Assembly: GCA_020850325.1 (NCBI GenBank)
Contig: JADZEW010000021.1
Span: 124,001 to 188,000, forward strand
From: Methanoregulaceae archaeon
Lineage (GTDB): Bacteria > Armatimonadota > Fimbriimonadia > Fimbriimonadales > Fimbriimonadaceae
DNA length: 64,000 nucleotides
Direction: 5' to 3'
In this document: piece by piece, positions 24,870 through 32,538 of the stretch
How positions within the stretch are numbered: position 1 is the stretch's first letter
Layout: each line of letters starts with the position of its first letter
Translations under genes and position numbers: made by a program
Notes under the pieces: model-generated
What the model saw: only the letters and a program-made list of their open reading frames with translations
Databases searched by the model: none
Told to the model about the DNA's origin: nothing

Positions 24870-26618
24870 ATGAAGAAAGCGATCTGGTTTGCGGTTCCTG
24901 TCGGTGTGATTGCCGGCGCCTGGCTGATCTTTGGCCGAGGCGGCGCGGACGAAATGGAGGTCGAGTACCGATTCGCTCCAGCCGAGAAGGGCACGGTTAC
25001 CCGATCGATCTCCGCAACTGGCTTGACGGTCGCATTAACCACCGTGGACGTGAAGTCCAAAGCCGGTGGCAAGGTCGTGCGGCTGGCCGTCGACGAAGGA
25101 TCGATCGTGAAGAAGGGTGATCTGATCGCCGTCATCGATCCGGAAGACACACAAGCTGTGTTCCAGCAGGCAAGCGCCGATCTGCGGGCCGCGGAAGCCA
25201 GGGCGAACCAAGCCCAACAGAACTACCAGCTTCAGCTTGCGACCAGCCAGAGCAACGTGAAGGACGCGCAGGCCGCACTCGATGCCGCCAAGTCGCGCCT
25301 AACGAGGATGCGCATCGAGAACGAGCGCGAACCCACGTTGGCCAAGGCCCAGCTCAACTCTGCACAGGCGTCCTACGATTCCGCTGCCGAAGCTCTTCGC
25401 AAGTTTGATCTTGTGACCATGCCGCAGCTGAAGCGCGACGCGCAAGGCTCGCTTGACCGTAGCAGGAGTTCCTTCGAGGCCGCGGAAGCGAACCTGCGTC
25501 GGCAGCGCGAACTCCTGGCGCTCGGTTTCAGCAGCCCAGCGAATGTTGAGCAAGCCGAAGCCCAGTTCCGCGGAGCGGAAGCCGAGTACCGAGTTGCGCA
25601 GCAGCGATTCGAAACGCTTGATCGCGACATCGAAGCGTCTCGCACCAGCCTCAAGGCCTCGATAACGCAGGCGTTGGCGTCGCTGAACCAAGCGAAGGCC
25701 AACCAATCGAACGTCGGGATATCGGCGCAGGATCTACGCCAGGCGGAGATTGCCGTTCAGCAAGCGGAGATCGCGCTCCAACGCGCCAAAGACAACGTTC
25801 GAAACAACGTGATTCGCCAACAGGAGTTCGAGGCGGCGAAGGCAAGCACGACTCGTAGCCGAGTCTCGGTCGACAACGCCAAGGTCCAGCTTGACAGCAC
25901 TACGGTCGTTGCCCCTCGTGATGGCGTGGTGACCTTGAAGTACCTGGAAGAGGGCACGATCATCCCTCCGGGAACCTCGACGTTTAGCCAAGGAACCAGT
26001 CTGGTGCAACTCAGCGACGTCACGACGCTCTTCGTCGAGTGCGCGGTCGATGAGGCCGACATTTCGGCGGTCAAAGAGGGCCAGCGTGTGCGAATCATCA
26101 CTGAGGCGTACCCGGGCCAGCCCCTTGATGGCGTCGTCGATCGAATCTCGCCAGCGGCGATCACCGCAAACAACATCACGGCCGTCAAGGTTCGAGTTAA
26201 GGTCCTTCCCGGCGGCAAGGTCGCCGTTCTTCCCGGCATGAACGCAACTTGCGAGTTCATCACCTTGGAGAAGAAGGACGTTCTGATGATTCCGGCTCAG
26301 GCTATTCAGCGAGAAGATGGCAAGGCCTTCGTCCGGGTGAAGTCGAAGGACCCCAAGAAGCCCGAACGACGGGAAGTTGAGTTGGGAGAGTCGGGTAATG
26401 ATGGCGTAGAAGTATTGAAGGGACTCTCGGAAGGCGAGGAGATCGTCGTTGCGGAGATTGACTTGGCCGAGATGCGAGAGATCCAGGAGCGGATGACTGC
26501 GGCCCAAGAGGGTGGCGGTCTGGCTGGTGGCGGTACCAACCGAATGGGAACCTCAAGAGCGACCGGGGCCGGCGGTGGTGCCGGTGGCGGCGCGTCACGC
26601 GGAGCAGGTGGACGATGA
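24870..26618 (+). CDS. HlyD/MacA-type periplasmic adaptor
   Basis: The 582-residue membrane-fusion protein has an N-terminal transmembrane anchor (AIWFAVPVGVIAGAWLIFG). A split barrel-sandwich/lipoyl domain follows (VVRLAVDEGSIVKKGDLIAVID with its second half VVAPRDGVVTLKYLEEGTII). Between them lies an unusually long coiled-coil hairpin of about 230 residues rich in QA and EA repeats. Beta-barrel and membrane-proximal domains follow (LFVECAVDEADISAVKEGQ). The C-terminus ends in a Gly-rich low-complexity tail. It would bridge the inner-membrane permease to the TolC protein. The ATGA overlap with the permease gene indicates coupling. Confidence 0.9.
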   Translation: MKKAIWFAVPVGVIAGAWLIFGRGGADEMEVEYRFAPAEKGTVTRSISATGLTVALTTVDVKSKAGGKVVRLAVDEGSIVKKGDLIAVIDPEDTQAVFQQASADLRAAEARANQAQQNYQLQLATSQSNVKDAQAALDAAKSRLTRMRIENEREPTLAKAQLNSAQASYDSAAEALRKFDLVTMPQLKRDAQGSLDRSRSSFEAAEANLRRQRELLALGFSSPANVEQAEAQFRGAEAEYRVAQQRFETLDRDIEASRTSLKASITQALASLNQAKANQSNVGISAQDLRQAEIAVQQAEIALQRAKDNVRNNVIRQQEFEAAKASTTRSRVSVDNAKVQLDSTTVVAPRDGVVTLKYLEEGTIIPPGTSTFSQGTSLVQLSDVTTLFVECAVDEADISAVKEGQRVRIITEAYPGQPLDGVVDRISPAAITANNITAVKVRVKVLPGGKVAVLPGMNATCEFITLEKKDVLMIPAQAIQREDGKAFVRVKSKDPKKPERREVELGESGNDGVEVLKGLSEGEEIVVAEIDLAEMREIQERMTAAQEGGGLAGGGTNRMGTSRATGAGGGAGGGASRGAGGR

Positions 26619-27826
26619 ACTTCAGCGACAGCATTATCAGCGCTCTCAGGGCGATCATGGCGAACAAGCTTCGCTCGGCTCTGACCATGCTTGGCGTGGT
26701 GATTGGTGTCGGCTCGGTCATCGCGATGATCGGTATCGGCGAAGGCACCAAGCAGAAGTCTCTGGAGAACATCCAGATCATGGGCTCGAACATGCTGACC
26801 GTGTTCCCCAACTGGCGTCGGGGAGGCGTGAGCGGTGGTCCGACCGACAATCCGACGCTCAAGGACGAAGACATCGTTACCCTCAAGCGGCAAGTTCCGA
26901 TGATCAACACCATCACCGGGGTTGTACAGCGACGGATGAGTGCGCGGAACGGAAACAAGACACACTTCACCCAGGTGGTCGGTGCCGAACCTCAAGTTGC
27001 GTTGATTCGAAATGCCACAAAGATGTGGCAGGGTAGCTGGTACACCGGTGAGGACGAAGCGATGTCCGAGCGGAAGTGTGTTCTCGGGTTCACGGCCTAC
27101 CAAGAACTTTTTGGCGATGAGATGGCGGAGGGCGCAAGAATTCGCATCGGCAATCAGAACTTCGATGTCGTCGGAGTCATCGCCTACAAGGGCGGTAGCG
27201 GCATGTGGAATCCGGACGACCAGATTTACGTTCCGCTCAGCACGGCAAAGACCCGACTGATGGGCAAGACCAACCTCGATCAGATCATGATGCAGACGTC
27301 GAATAGCGATCTGATGATCGTCACTCAGGGCCAGGTTGAAGATGCGCTGATGGCTACGAGGAAGAATGCTTCCGGCGAACCGCTTTTCCGGGTCATGAAT
27401 CAGGGCGACATCATTGCCCAGATGGAGACTCAGACGAAGTTGCTCAGCATGCTGTTGGCGGGCATCGCTTCGGTGTCCCTGCTGGTTGGCGGCATCGGCA
27501 TCATGAACATCATGTTGGTGAGCGTAACCGAGCGCACCCGAGAAATCGGCCTCCGCAAGGCGATCGGCGCGCGGCGCGAGACGATCCTCGCCCAGTTCCT
27601 GCTCGAGAGCACCGTCATGTGCGTTGTTGGCGGCACGATCGGTATCTTGCTCGGTCTCGGGTCGGTGGCCTTCGTCGCGCAGGCGCTAAAGGTCCCACCG
27701 GTGGTGAACACCCAAGCTATCATTCTTGCGTTCGGCTTCTCGGCGTTGGTGGGTCTGTTCTTTGGCCTCTACCCGGCACTCCGAGCCAGCAGTCTGCAGC
27801 CGATTCAGGCGTTGCGCTACGAGTAG
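26615..27826 (+). CDS. MacB-type ABC transporter permease
   Basis: The 403-residue protein has the MacB_PCD/FtsX layout: one N-terminal transmembrane helix ([18 protein letters not shown]), a periplasmic domain of about 250 residues, then three C-terminal helices ([65 protein letters not shown]). [20 protein letters not shown] is the conserved coupling motif. Unlike E. coli MacB, the ATPase is a separate downstream gene. The tripartite pump could export peptides, lipids or antibiotics; the substrate is unknown. Confidence 0.9.
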   Translation: MNFSDSIISALRAIMANKLRSALTMLGVVIGVGSVIAMIGIGEGTKQKSLENIQIMGSNMLTVFPNWRRGGVSGGPTDNPTLKDEDIVTLKRQVPMINTITGVVQRRMSARNGNKTHFTQVVGAEPQVALIRNATKMWQGSWYTGEDEAMSERKCVLGFTAYQELFGDEMAEGARIRIGNQNFDVVGVIAYKGGSGMWNPDDQIYVPLSTAKTRLMGKTNLDQIMMQTSNSDLMIVTQGQVEDALMATRKNASGEPLFRVMNQGDIIAQMETQTKLLSMLLAGIASVSLLVGGIGIMNIMLVSVTERTREIGLRKAIGARRETILAQFLLESTVMCVVGGTIGILLGLGSVAFVAQALKVPPVVNTQAIILAFGFSALVGLFFGLYPALRASSLQPIQALRYE

Positions 27827-27834
27827 ATCACCTT

Positions 27835-28590
27835 ATGAGCCTCATTATCGACACGAAGCATCTGGCGAAGGACTACGTGATGGGCGACATGGTCGTCCAT
27901 GCGTTGCGCGACGCCCATGTCCAGATTCAGGCGGGCGAGTTCGTGGCGATCATGGGTCCTTCGGGTTCCGGAAAGTCGACCTTCATGAACTTGATCGGGT
28001 GTTTGGATCGCCCGAGCGGTGGCCAATATTTTCTGAACGGCCAGGACGTGAGTTCGCTCAACGACGACCAACTGGCGGATATCCGCAACAAGTACATCGG
28101 CTTCGTCTTTCAGACCTTTAACCTGCTTCCGCGAACCTCGGCGATCAAGAACGTCGAGCTGCCGCTGATGTACGCGGGCGTTAAGAACCGCTCGGAGCGG
28201 GCCAAGCAGGCCTTGGAAGAAGTCGGCCTGGGCCAGCGGGTTCACCACAAGCCGAACGAACTCTCGGGCGGCCAGCAGCAGCGCGTGGCGATTGCCCGGG
28301 CGATCGTGAACAATCCGGTGTTGATTCTCGGCGACGAACCTACCGGCAACCTCGACTCACGCACCGCCGAGGAAATCATGGCGCTGTTCCAGGATATGAA
28401 CCGCAAGGGCAAGACGGTCGTGATTGTCACCCACGAAGAGGATATCGCCCGACATTGCAAGCGGATCATTCGCTTCAAGGACGGACGCATCCTTCAGGAC
28501 GCGCCCGTCGAAGATCCGGTCGATGCTCGCGATATCCTTCGCCATATGCCCGACCCTGACGAGGTCATCACCGCTGACTTCGCGGTCTAA
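27835..28590 (+). CDS. MacB/LolD-type ABC transporter ATPase
   Basis: The protein has 251 residues and starts at the ATG 8 bp after the permease. It carries Walker [10 protein letters not shown], a Q-loop in FQTFNLLP, signature [15 protein letters not shown], Walker [14 protein letters not shown] and the switch His in VTHEED. The NLDSRT box is typical of the LolD/MacB/FtsE clade. It energises the upstream permease and is the last gene of the tolC-adaptor-permease-ATPase operon. The extension after VTHEED (about 45 residues) is longer than in LolD. Confidence 0.94.
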   Translation: MSLIIDTKHLAKDYVMGDMVVHALRDAHVQIQAGEFVAIMGPSGSGKSTFMNLIGCLDRPSGGQYFLNGQDVSSLNDDQLADIRNKYIGFVFQTFNLLPRTSAIKNVELPLMYAGVKNRSERAKQALEEVGLGQRVHHKPNELSGGQQQRVAIARAIVNNPVLILGDEPTGNLDSRTAEEIMALFQDMNRKGKTVVIVTHEEDIARHCKRIIRFKDGRILQDAPVEDPVDARDILRHMPDPDEVITADFAV

Positions 28591-28774
28591 AGCCCCAAAA
28601 CTGGTATCCGTCAGCGAGAAATCCTGACAAAAAGAGTTGCCCGCCTTAACAATCGGATAAACTTTGCGTGACACCATCACAGTTACGGTAGTCAGCGATG
28701 GCTGTCGTGGCTCCTGCCCAGGACGGGCGACCGCGCGAAGGTTTGCGCAGAGCCGTGATTGGAGACGGAACCAC

Positions 28775-29758
28775 ATGAAGCGAGCATTTACCCTTATCGA
28801 GCTATTGGTCGTTATCGCGATTATCGCGATTTTGGCCGCCATTCTCTTCCCTGTCTTTGCCCAGGCTAAGACTGCCGCCAAGAAGGCTGCCGGCATCTCC
28901 AACCAGAAACAGTTGGGTACGGCCGTCGCGATTTATATGGGCGACTTCGACGACGTTCTTCCCCGCAATGACGATTGTCAGCCGGGCACGTCGCTGAACC
29001 CCGCCCTTCGCAACGCAGCTTGGAATCCCACCGGCGTCGGCTGCGTGTCTGCTCCCTACTACAATCGCTTGAACCACTATGCGTGGCAGAAGTGGGTGTT
29101 GCCGTACACGAAGAACCTCCAAATCTTCGAGCACCCGGGCCGCACCAAGCTGGACAACACCTCAAACTCGACCGGTTTCCGACAGTGGACGGACAACGGC
29201 CAGCTCATGGGTGGCTATGCCATCAACCTCGCGCTGACCGGTGCTCTGAACACCTACAATCGTTCGTTGACCGCATTGGGCCGTGAGCGAAACAGCTGGC
29301 TGGGTGGCAACATCAACGCGATCCCGGACGTCGGCCGCGCTATGTTGCTGTTCGAGTTCTCGCACCCGGATGTCAACTTCGCTCCGGTTCTTGTGGACGC
29401 GATCAACGATCCGCTTTCGTCTCAGACCGTCTACCCGATGGCCGTTCGCGAGTTCTGGGGTCGCTGGTTCATGAAGACCACCGGCTGCGCGAGCGCCGCT
29501 TCTTGGAATGGCAGCGAGATCACCAGCACGCCGGATGACCGCATCGCGTTCGCCGGTGGCGTGATCGTCGGCCACACCGACTCGAGCGCGAAGTTCTACC
29601 CGGCCGCGAGGTTCCTCGCCGAGACGCCGACCGCCGCTGAGTACGGGGTTCCGAACGCCGCTGGCTCGGGCTGCGGTGCGACGAGCGGTACCTACCGCCC
29701 GGGCACCACGCCGAACCGTAACATCAACTACCCGTTCTGGGGTCTGACAGCTAACTAA
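28775..29758 (+). CDS. Type IV prepilin-like protein (secreted, Armatimonadota-type)
   Basis: The protein has 327 residues with a GGAG Shine-Dalgarno. It has a short basic leader (MKRA) and the prepilin peptidase motif FTLIELLVVIAIIAILAAIL, followed by FPVFAQAKTAAKK. The C-terminal domain (about 290 residues, aromatic and Asn/Gly rich) resembles the DUF1559-type pseudopilins that occur in many copies in Armatimonadota and Planctomycetota. It could assemble into a pilus-like or type II secretion structure, or serve as a surface protein. Its TAA overlaps the ATG of the next small lipoprotein gene. Confidence 0.88.
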   Translation: MKRAFTLIELLVVIAIIAILAAILFPVFAQAKTAAKKAAGISNQKQLGTAVAIYMGDFDDVLPRNDDCQPGTSLNPALRNAAWNPTGVGCVSAPYYNRLNHYAWQKWVLPYTKNLQIFEHPGRTKLDNTSNSTGFRQWTDNGQLMGGYAINLALTGALNTYNRSLTALGRERNSWLGGNINAIPDVGRAMLLFEFSHPDVNFAPVLVDAINDPLSSQTVYPMAVREFWGRWFMKTTGCASAASWNGSEITSTPDDRIAFAGGVIVGHTDSSAKFYPAARFLAETPTAAEYGVPNAAGSGCGATSGTYRPGTTPNRNINYPFWGLTAN

Positions 29759-29940
29759 TGAAGCGAACGCTTGTTAGCCTCGTTGGTGCCATGGCTGTCG
29801 GTCTACTGTGCGCCGGTTGTTCGTCCGGCGGTGAGGTCAGCGACAAGGGAGCCATGTCCAAGTACGAGGAGATCCAGAAGCAGACGGAAGCTTCCGAAGG
29901 GAAGACCCCGGAAGCAACTAAGGAAGGTCAGGGCGACTAG
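29758..29940 (+). CDS. Small lipoprotein coupled to the prepilin gene
   Basis: This 60-residue protein starts at an ATG that shares its A with the prepilin stop (TAATG), implying translational coupling. It has a clear lipobox (GLLCAGC, Cys21), then a charged hydrophilic tail (SDKGAMSKYEEIQKQTEASE) with no fold I recognise. A small lipoprotein directly behind a prepilin may be an assembly or anchoring factor for it; that is inferred only from the arrangement. Confidence 0.7.
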   Translation: MKRTLVSLVGAMAVGLLCAGCSSGGEVSDKGAMSKYEEIQKQTEASEGKTPEATKEGQGD

Positions 29941-29960
29941 ATCGCGTTGACTTGAACTCC

Positions 29961-29996
29961 GAGGGCCTCGCGGCAGTTTTTTGCCACGGGGCCCTC
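29961..29996. terminator. Bidirectional terminator-like hairpin
   Basis: GAGGGCC pairs with GGCCCTC, with an inner GGCA/TGCC pairing around a T-rich loop. It lies between the convergent small lipoprotein gene and the 30041 gene. No strong T run follows on either side, so efficiency is uncertain. Confidence 0.5.
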
Positions 29997-30040
29997 ATTG
30001 TTACTGGAATCGCCTTTGCTCGAGAGGGGTGCGCCGCCGA

Positions 30041-30496
30041 CTAGTAGTACGGCGGGAAGGTATAGCTGTCCGCGTTGCGGCTGATCGAGTTCACCACGAT
30101 GTAGCTGTCTGAGTGCCAGCCTTTCGCGTCCTTCTTGGCGGTGATGGCGACCACGGGGCGCTCGGTGCCTCCCCAATCTTGCTTCTCGGTCATGACCGCC
30201 ACAATCCGGCAAGAGTCTGCAGTCCGTTTGACCACGCGGTAGTAAGCCAAGGTGCCATTAACCCCCGCGTCCGATAGCCCCTCGAGCACGGCCTCTTTCA
30301 GGTCAGGACCAGCCGACCGGGTCAGGTATTCGTTGTAACCATAGGGGGCCGACAGGACGAGCACAAAGAAGATGGCCATGACCCTCCACGATTTGTACTC
30401 GTCGCGCGACTGAACCGACCGAAACATCGAGTAGATGAACGTCAGAATGATCGAGGCGATAACGCACCCGGCAATATAGAAGAACAACCCCAGCAT
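30041..30496 (-). CDS. Hypothetical membrane protein
   Basis: The 151-residue protein has two hydrophobic segments: residues 1-22 (MLGLFFYIAGCVIASIILTF) and about 41-55 (VMAIFFVLVLSAPYGY). A polar domain of about 95 residues follows (RSAGPDLKEAVLEGLSDAG... through ITAKKDAKGWHSDSYIVVNS), probably periplasmic or cytoplasmic with a beta-rich fold. No motif identifies a function. It lies 35 bp downstream of the CDF transporter gene on the same strand boundary but is read separately. Confidence 0.55.
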   Translation of the reverse strand: MLGLFFYIAGCVIASIILTFIYSMFRSVQSRDEYKSWRVMAIFFVLVLSAPYGYNEYLTRSAGPDLKEAVLEGLSDAGVNGTLAYYRVVKRTADSCRIVAVMTEKQDWGGTERPVVAITAKKDAKGWHSDSYIVVNSISRNADSYTFPPYY

Positions 30497-30531
30497 CTCA
30501 TTCTTGGTATCGGAGGATCGTCAGACAATCT

Positions 30532-31407
30532 TCAGCGATTGGGGTCGAAGGGATCGACGTGGATGACCACGTTGGCCGGTGCAAGTTCGGTTTCGATGCG
30601 CTTCTCGAGGCGGTCGGCGAGGTCGTGGGCTTCAACCACCGTCCATTCACGGGGGACGACGATGTGCATATCCACATACCGGATCGACCCGGCGCGGCGC
30701 GTACGGAGGCGGTGGTATCCGAGGACGCCTGGTTCGTGTTCCACCAAAGCTCCGATGCGTGCGACGTCTTCATCGGGGAGCCGGACATCGATCAGGTCGT
30801 GGAAAGCTTGCCTTGCCAGCCGATAGGCGCCGATCGTCATCCACACCGCGAGTCCCAGCGCAACGACGGAGTCGCTCCATGTGACCCCGGTGAGCTGAAC
30901 GACAAACAGCCCGCCCAACACACCGACGCTCGTCACGAAATCCACCATCAAGTGTTGGGCATTCGATTTCAGCGCGAGCGAGTGAGTGCGCTTGCCGATC
31001 CGGCCAACGTAGCGTGCGACCCCAAGCGCGCCGACCGAACTAGCGGCCATCACCCAGAGGCCCAGATCAAGCTGCGCGATAGGTTGGGGCGTCACGAGCC
31101 GCTGCACCGCTTCGACGACGACGTACACCACCACGCCAAACAGCAGGATCGACTCGCCAAATCCAGCGAGGCTCTCGATCTTGCCGTGCCCAAACGGATG
31201 CTCTTCGTCCGGCGGGACGGCTGCAGCTCTGACGCTCGCGAGGGCAATCGACGAAGCGAACACGTCCGTAAGCGAGTGGGCAGCCTCCGACAGCAAACTG
31301 ACCGAGCCGGTCAGGATGGCGGCGACCAGCTTGATGATCGTCGAAACGATGTTGAACGCCACCGAGCCGCCCGCTGCGCGGCGCTTTTCCCACTCTATGA
31401 CGTCCAT
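30532..31407 (-). CDS. Cation diffusion facilitator (CDF) metal transporter
   Basis: This 291-residue inner-membrane antiporter exports Zn2+, Fe2+ or related divalent metals in exchange for protons. About six transmembrane helices are visible. Transport-site residues are His44 and Asp48 in AAHSLTDVF and the second pair in NAQHLMVDFV. HPFGHGKIE is the conserved cytoplasmic loop, and the C-terminal domain (VDMHIVVPREWTVVEAHDLADRLE) is the ferredoxin-like dimerisation module. It is divergent from trpA with only a 25-bp gap between start codons. Confidence 0.9.
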   Translation of the reverse strand: MDVIEWEKRRAAGGSVAFNIVSTIIKLVAAILTGSVSLLSEAAHSLTDVFASSIALASVRAAAVPPDEEHPFGHGKIESLAGFGESILLFGVVVYVVVEAVQRLVTPQPIAQLDLGLWVMAASSVGALGVARYVGRIGKRTHSLALKSNAQHLMVDFVTSVGVLGGLFVVQLTGVTWSDSVVALGLAVWMTIGAYRLARQAFHDLIDVRLPDEDVARIGALVEHEPGVLGYHRLRTRRAGSIRYVDMHIVVPREWTVVEAHDLADRLEKRIETELAPANVVIHVDPFDPNR

Positions 31408-31432
31408 CTCTGGTAAGTTTGAAAGGTTGCCG

Positions 31433-32221
31433 ATGCTGAGTGCTACCTTCGATGCCCTGCGATCCCGAGGTGAGGGCGCGCTCGTTGTTTTTGTTACCGC
31501 CGGCGATCCCGATTTGGAGAGCTTTCCAAGGTTGCTTGAGGCGCTAGCCGAGGGCGGGGCGGACGTCATCGAGGTCGGCCTTCCGTTCAGCGATCCCATC
31601 GCCGATGGCCCGGTGATCCAGGCCAGCAGCCAGCGCGCGCTCGATCGCGGCGTGACTCCAGGAGCCGTTCTGCATGCACTTTCCCGCTGCAAGGTCAAGG
31701 TGCCGATCGTGCTGATGGGCTACTACAACCCGATCTTGAGGCGCGGACTCAATGAGTTTGCGCAAGCGGCCAAGGAGGCGGGCGTCGCGGGCACGATTGT
31801 CAGCGATCTGACGCCCGAAGAGTCGGACGCGTGGATCGAGGCAAGCCGAGCGGTTGGTCTCGACACGGTCTTTCTTGCGGCACCGACCAGCACCGACGAG
31901 CGGATTGCCGCCGTTGCTCAGCGCTCGTCCGGGTTCGTATATGCGGTCTCGAGGACTGGCGTGACCGGTAGCCACCAGGTGGCGGCTCCTGACGTAAGCG
32001 CGCTTGTCGCAAGGATTCGTGCCCACACCAAGGTGCCTGTGTGTATCGGCTTCGGCATCAGCCGTCCCGAGCACGTTGCGGCGATGGTTAAAGTTGCCGA
32101 CGGTGCGGTCGTGGGATCGTGGCTCGTCAACTGGCTGAGCGAGCATTGGCAGGCCGGGGCGGGTTACGACGCGCTCGTGCAAGCCGTAAGAGAATTGAAA
32201 GAGGCCACCAAACCACGATGA
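31433..32221 (+). CDS. trpA: Tryptophan synthase alpha subunit
   Basis: TrpA cleaves indole-3-glycerol phosphate to indole and glyceraldehyde-3-phosphate and passes indole to TrpB. The 262-residue TIM barrel has catalytic Glu47 in VIEVGLPFSDP and Asp58 in ADGPVIQ, plus MGYYNPIL, GTIVSDLTPEES and the phosphate-binding GFGIS and GAVVGSW motifs. GAAAGG-like purines (GAAAGG) precede the ATG. trpB and the rest of the pathway are absent here; instead the stop overlaps the start of a rhodanese gene. Confidence 0.96.
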   Translation: MLSATFDALRSRGEGALVVFVTAGDPDLESFPRLLEALAEGGADVIEVGLPFSDPIADGPVIQASSQRALDRGVTPGAVLHALSRCKVKVPIVLMGYYNPILRRGLNEFAQAAKEAGVAGTIVSDLTPEESDAWIEASRAVGLDTVFLAAPTSTDERIAAVAQRSSGFVYAVSRTGVTGSHQVAAPDVSALVARIRAHTKVPVCIGFGISRPEHVAAMVKVADGAVVGSWLVNWLSEHWQAGAGYDALVQAVRELKEATKPR

Positions 32222-32538
32222 TTCCGATTGTCACGCCCCAGCAACTTGCCGAAGAACTCAAGAGTGAGCACAAGCCCGTCCTTCTCGATGTCCGCGAGGC
32301 CCACGAACTGGCCGTATCGAAACTCGACATCGACCATCACATCCCGCTTGGGGAGTTGCCGTCGCGTCTATCGGAACTTGACCCGAACGCGGATATCGTG
32401 ATTGTGTGTCGCAGTGGCGCCCGAAGCGGCCGGGCCACGGAGTTCCTGCTTTCGCTCGGCTTCCGGTCGGTACGCAACCTGTCGTCCGGCATGAACGGCT
32501 GGTCCCGCGATGTCGATTCGTCGGTTCAAATGTACTAG
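32218..32538 (+). CDS. Rhodanese-domain protein
   Basis: The 106-residue single-domain protein overlaps trpA by 4 bp (ATGA) and is probably translationally coupled. It shows the rhodanese start VLLDVREAHELAVSKL, the active-site loop CRSGARS with Cys64, and the closing NLSSGMNGWSRD. Such proteins carry persulfide sulfur, for example as thiosulfate or sulfide sulfurtransferases. No direct link to tryptophan synthesis is known. The last 4 bp (CTAG) also hold the stop of the opposite-strand regulator gene. Confidence 0.92.
   Translation: MIPIVTPQQLAEELKSEHKPVLLDVREAHELAVSKLDIDHHIPLGELPSRLSELDPNADIVIVCRSGARSGRATEFLLSLGFRSVRNLSSGMNGWSRDVDSSVQMY

Noticed and set aside
28591-28774. c-di-GMP (GEMM) riboswitch upstream of the prepilin gene
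   Set aside because: The 184-bp spacer has GC-rich local hairpins but lacks the conserved GEMM core; I see no convincing known RNA.
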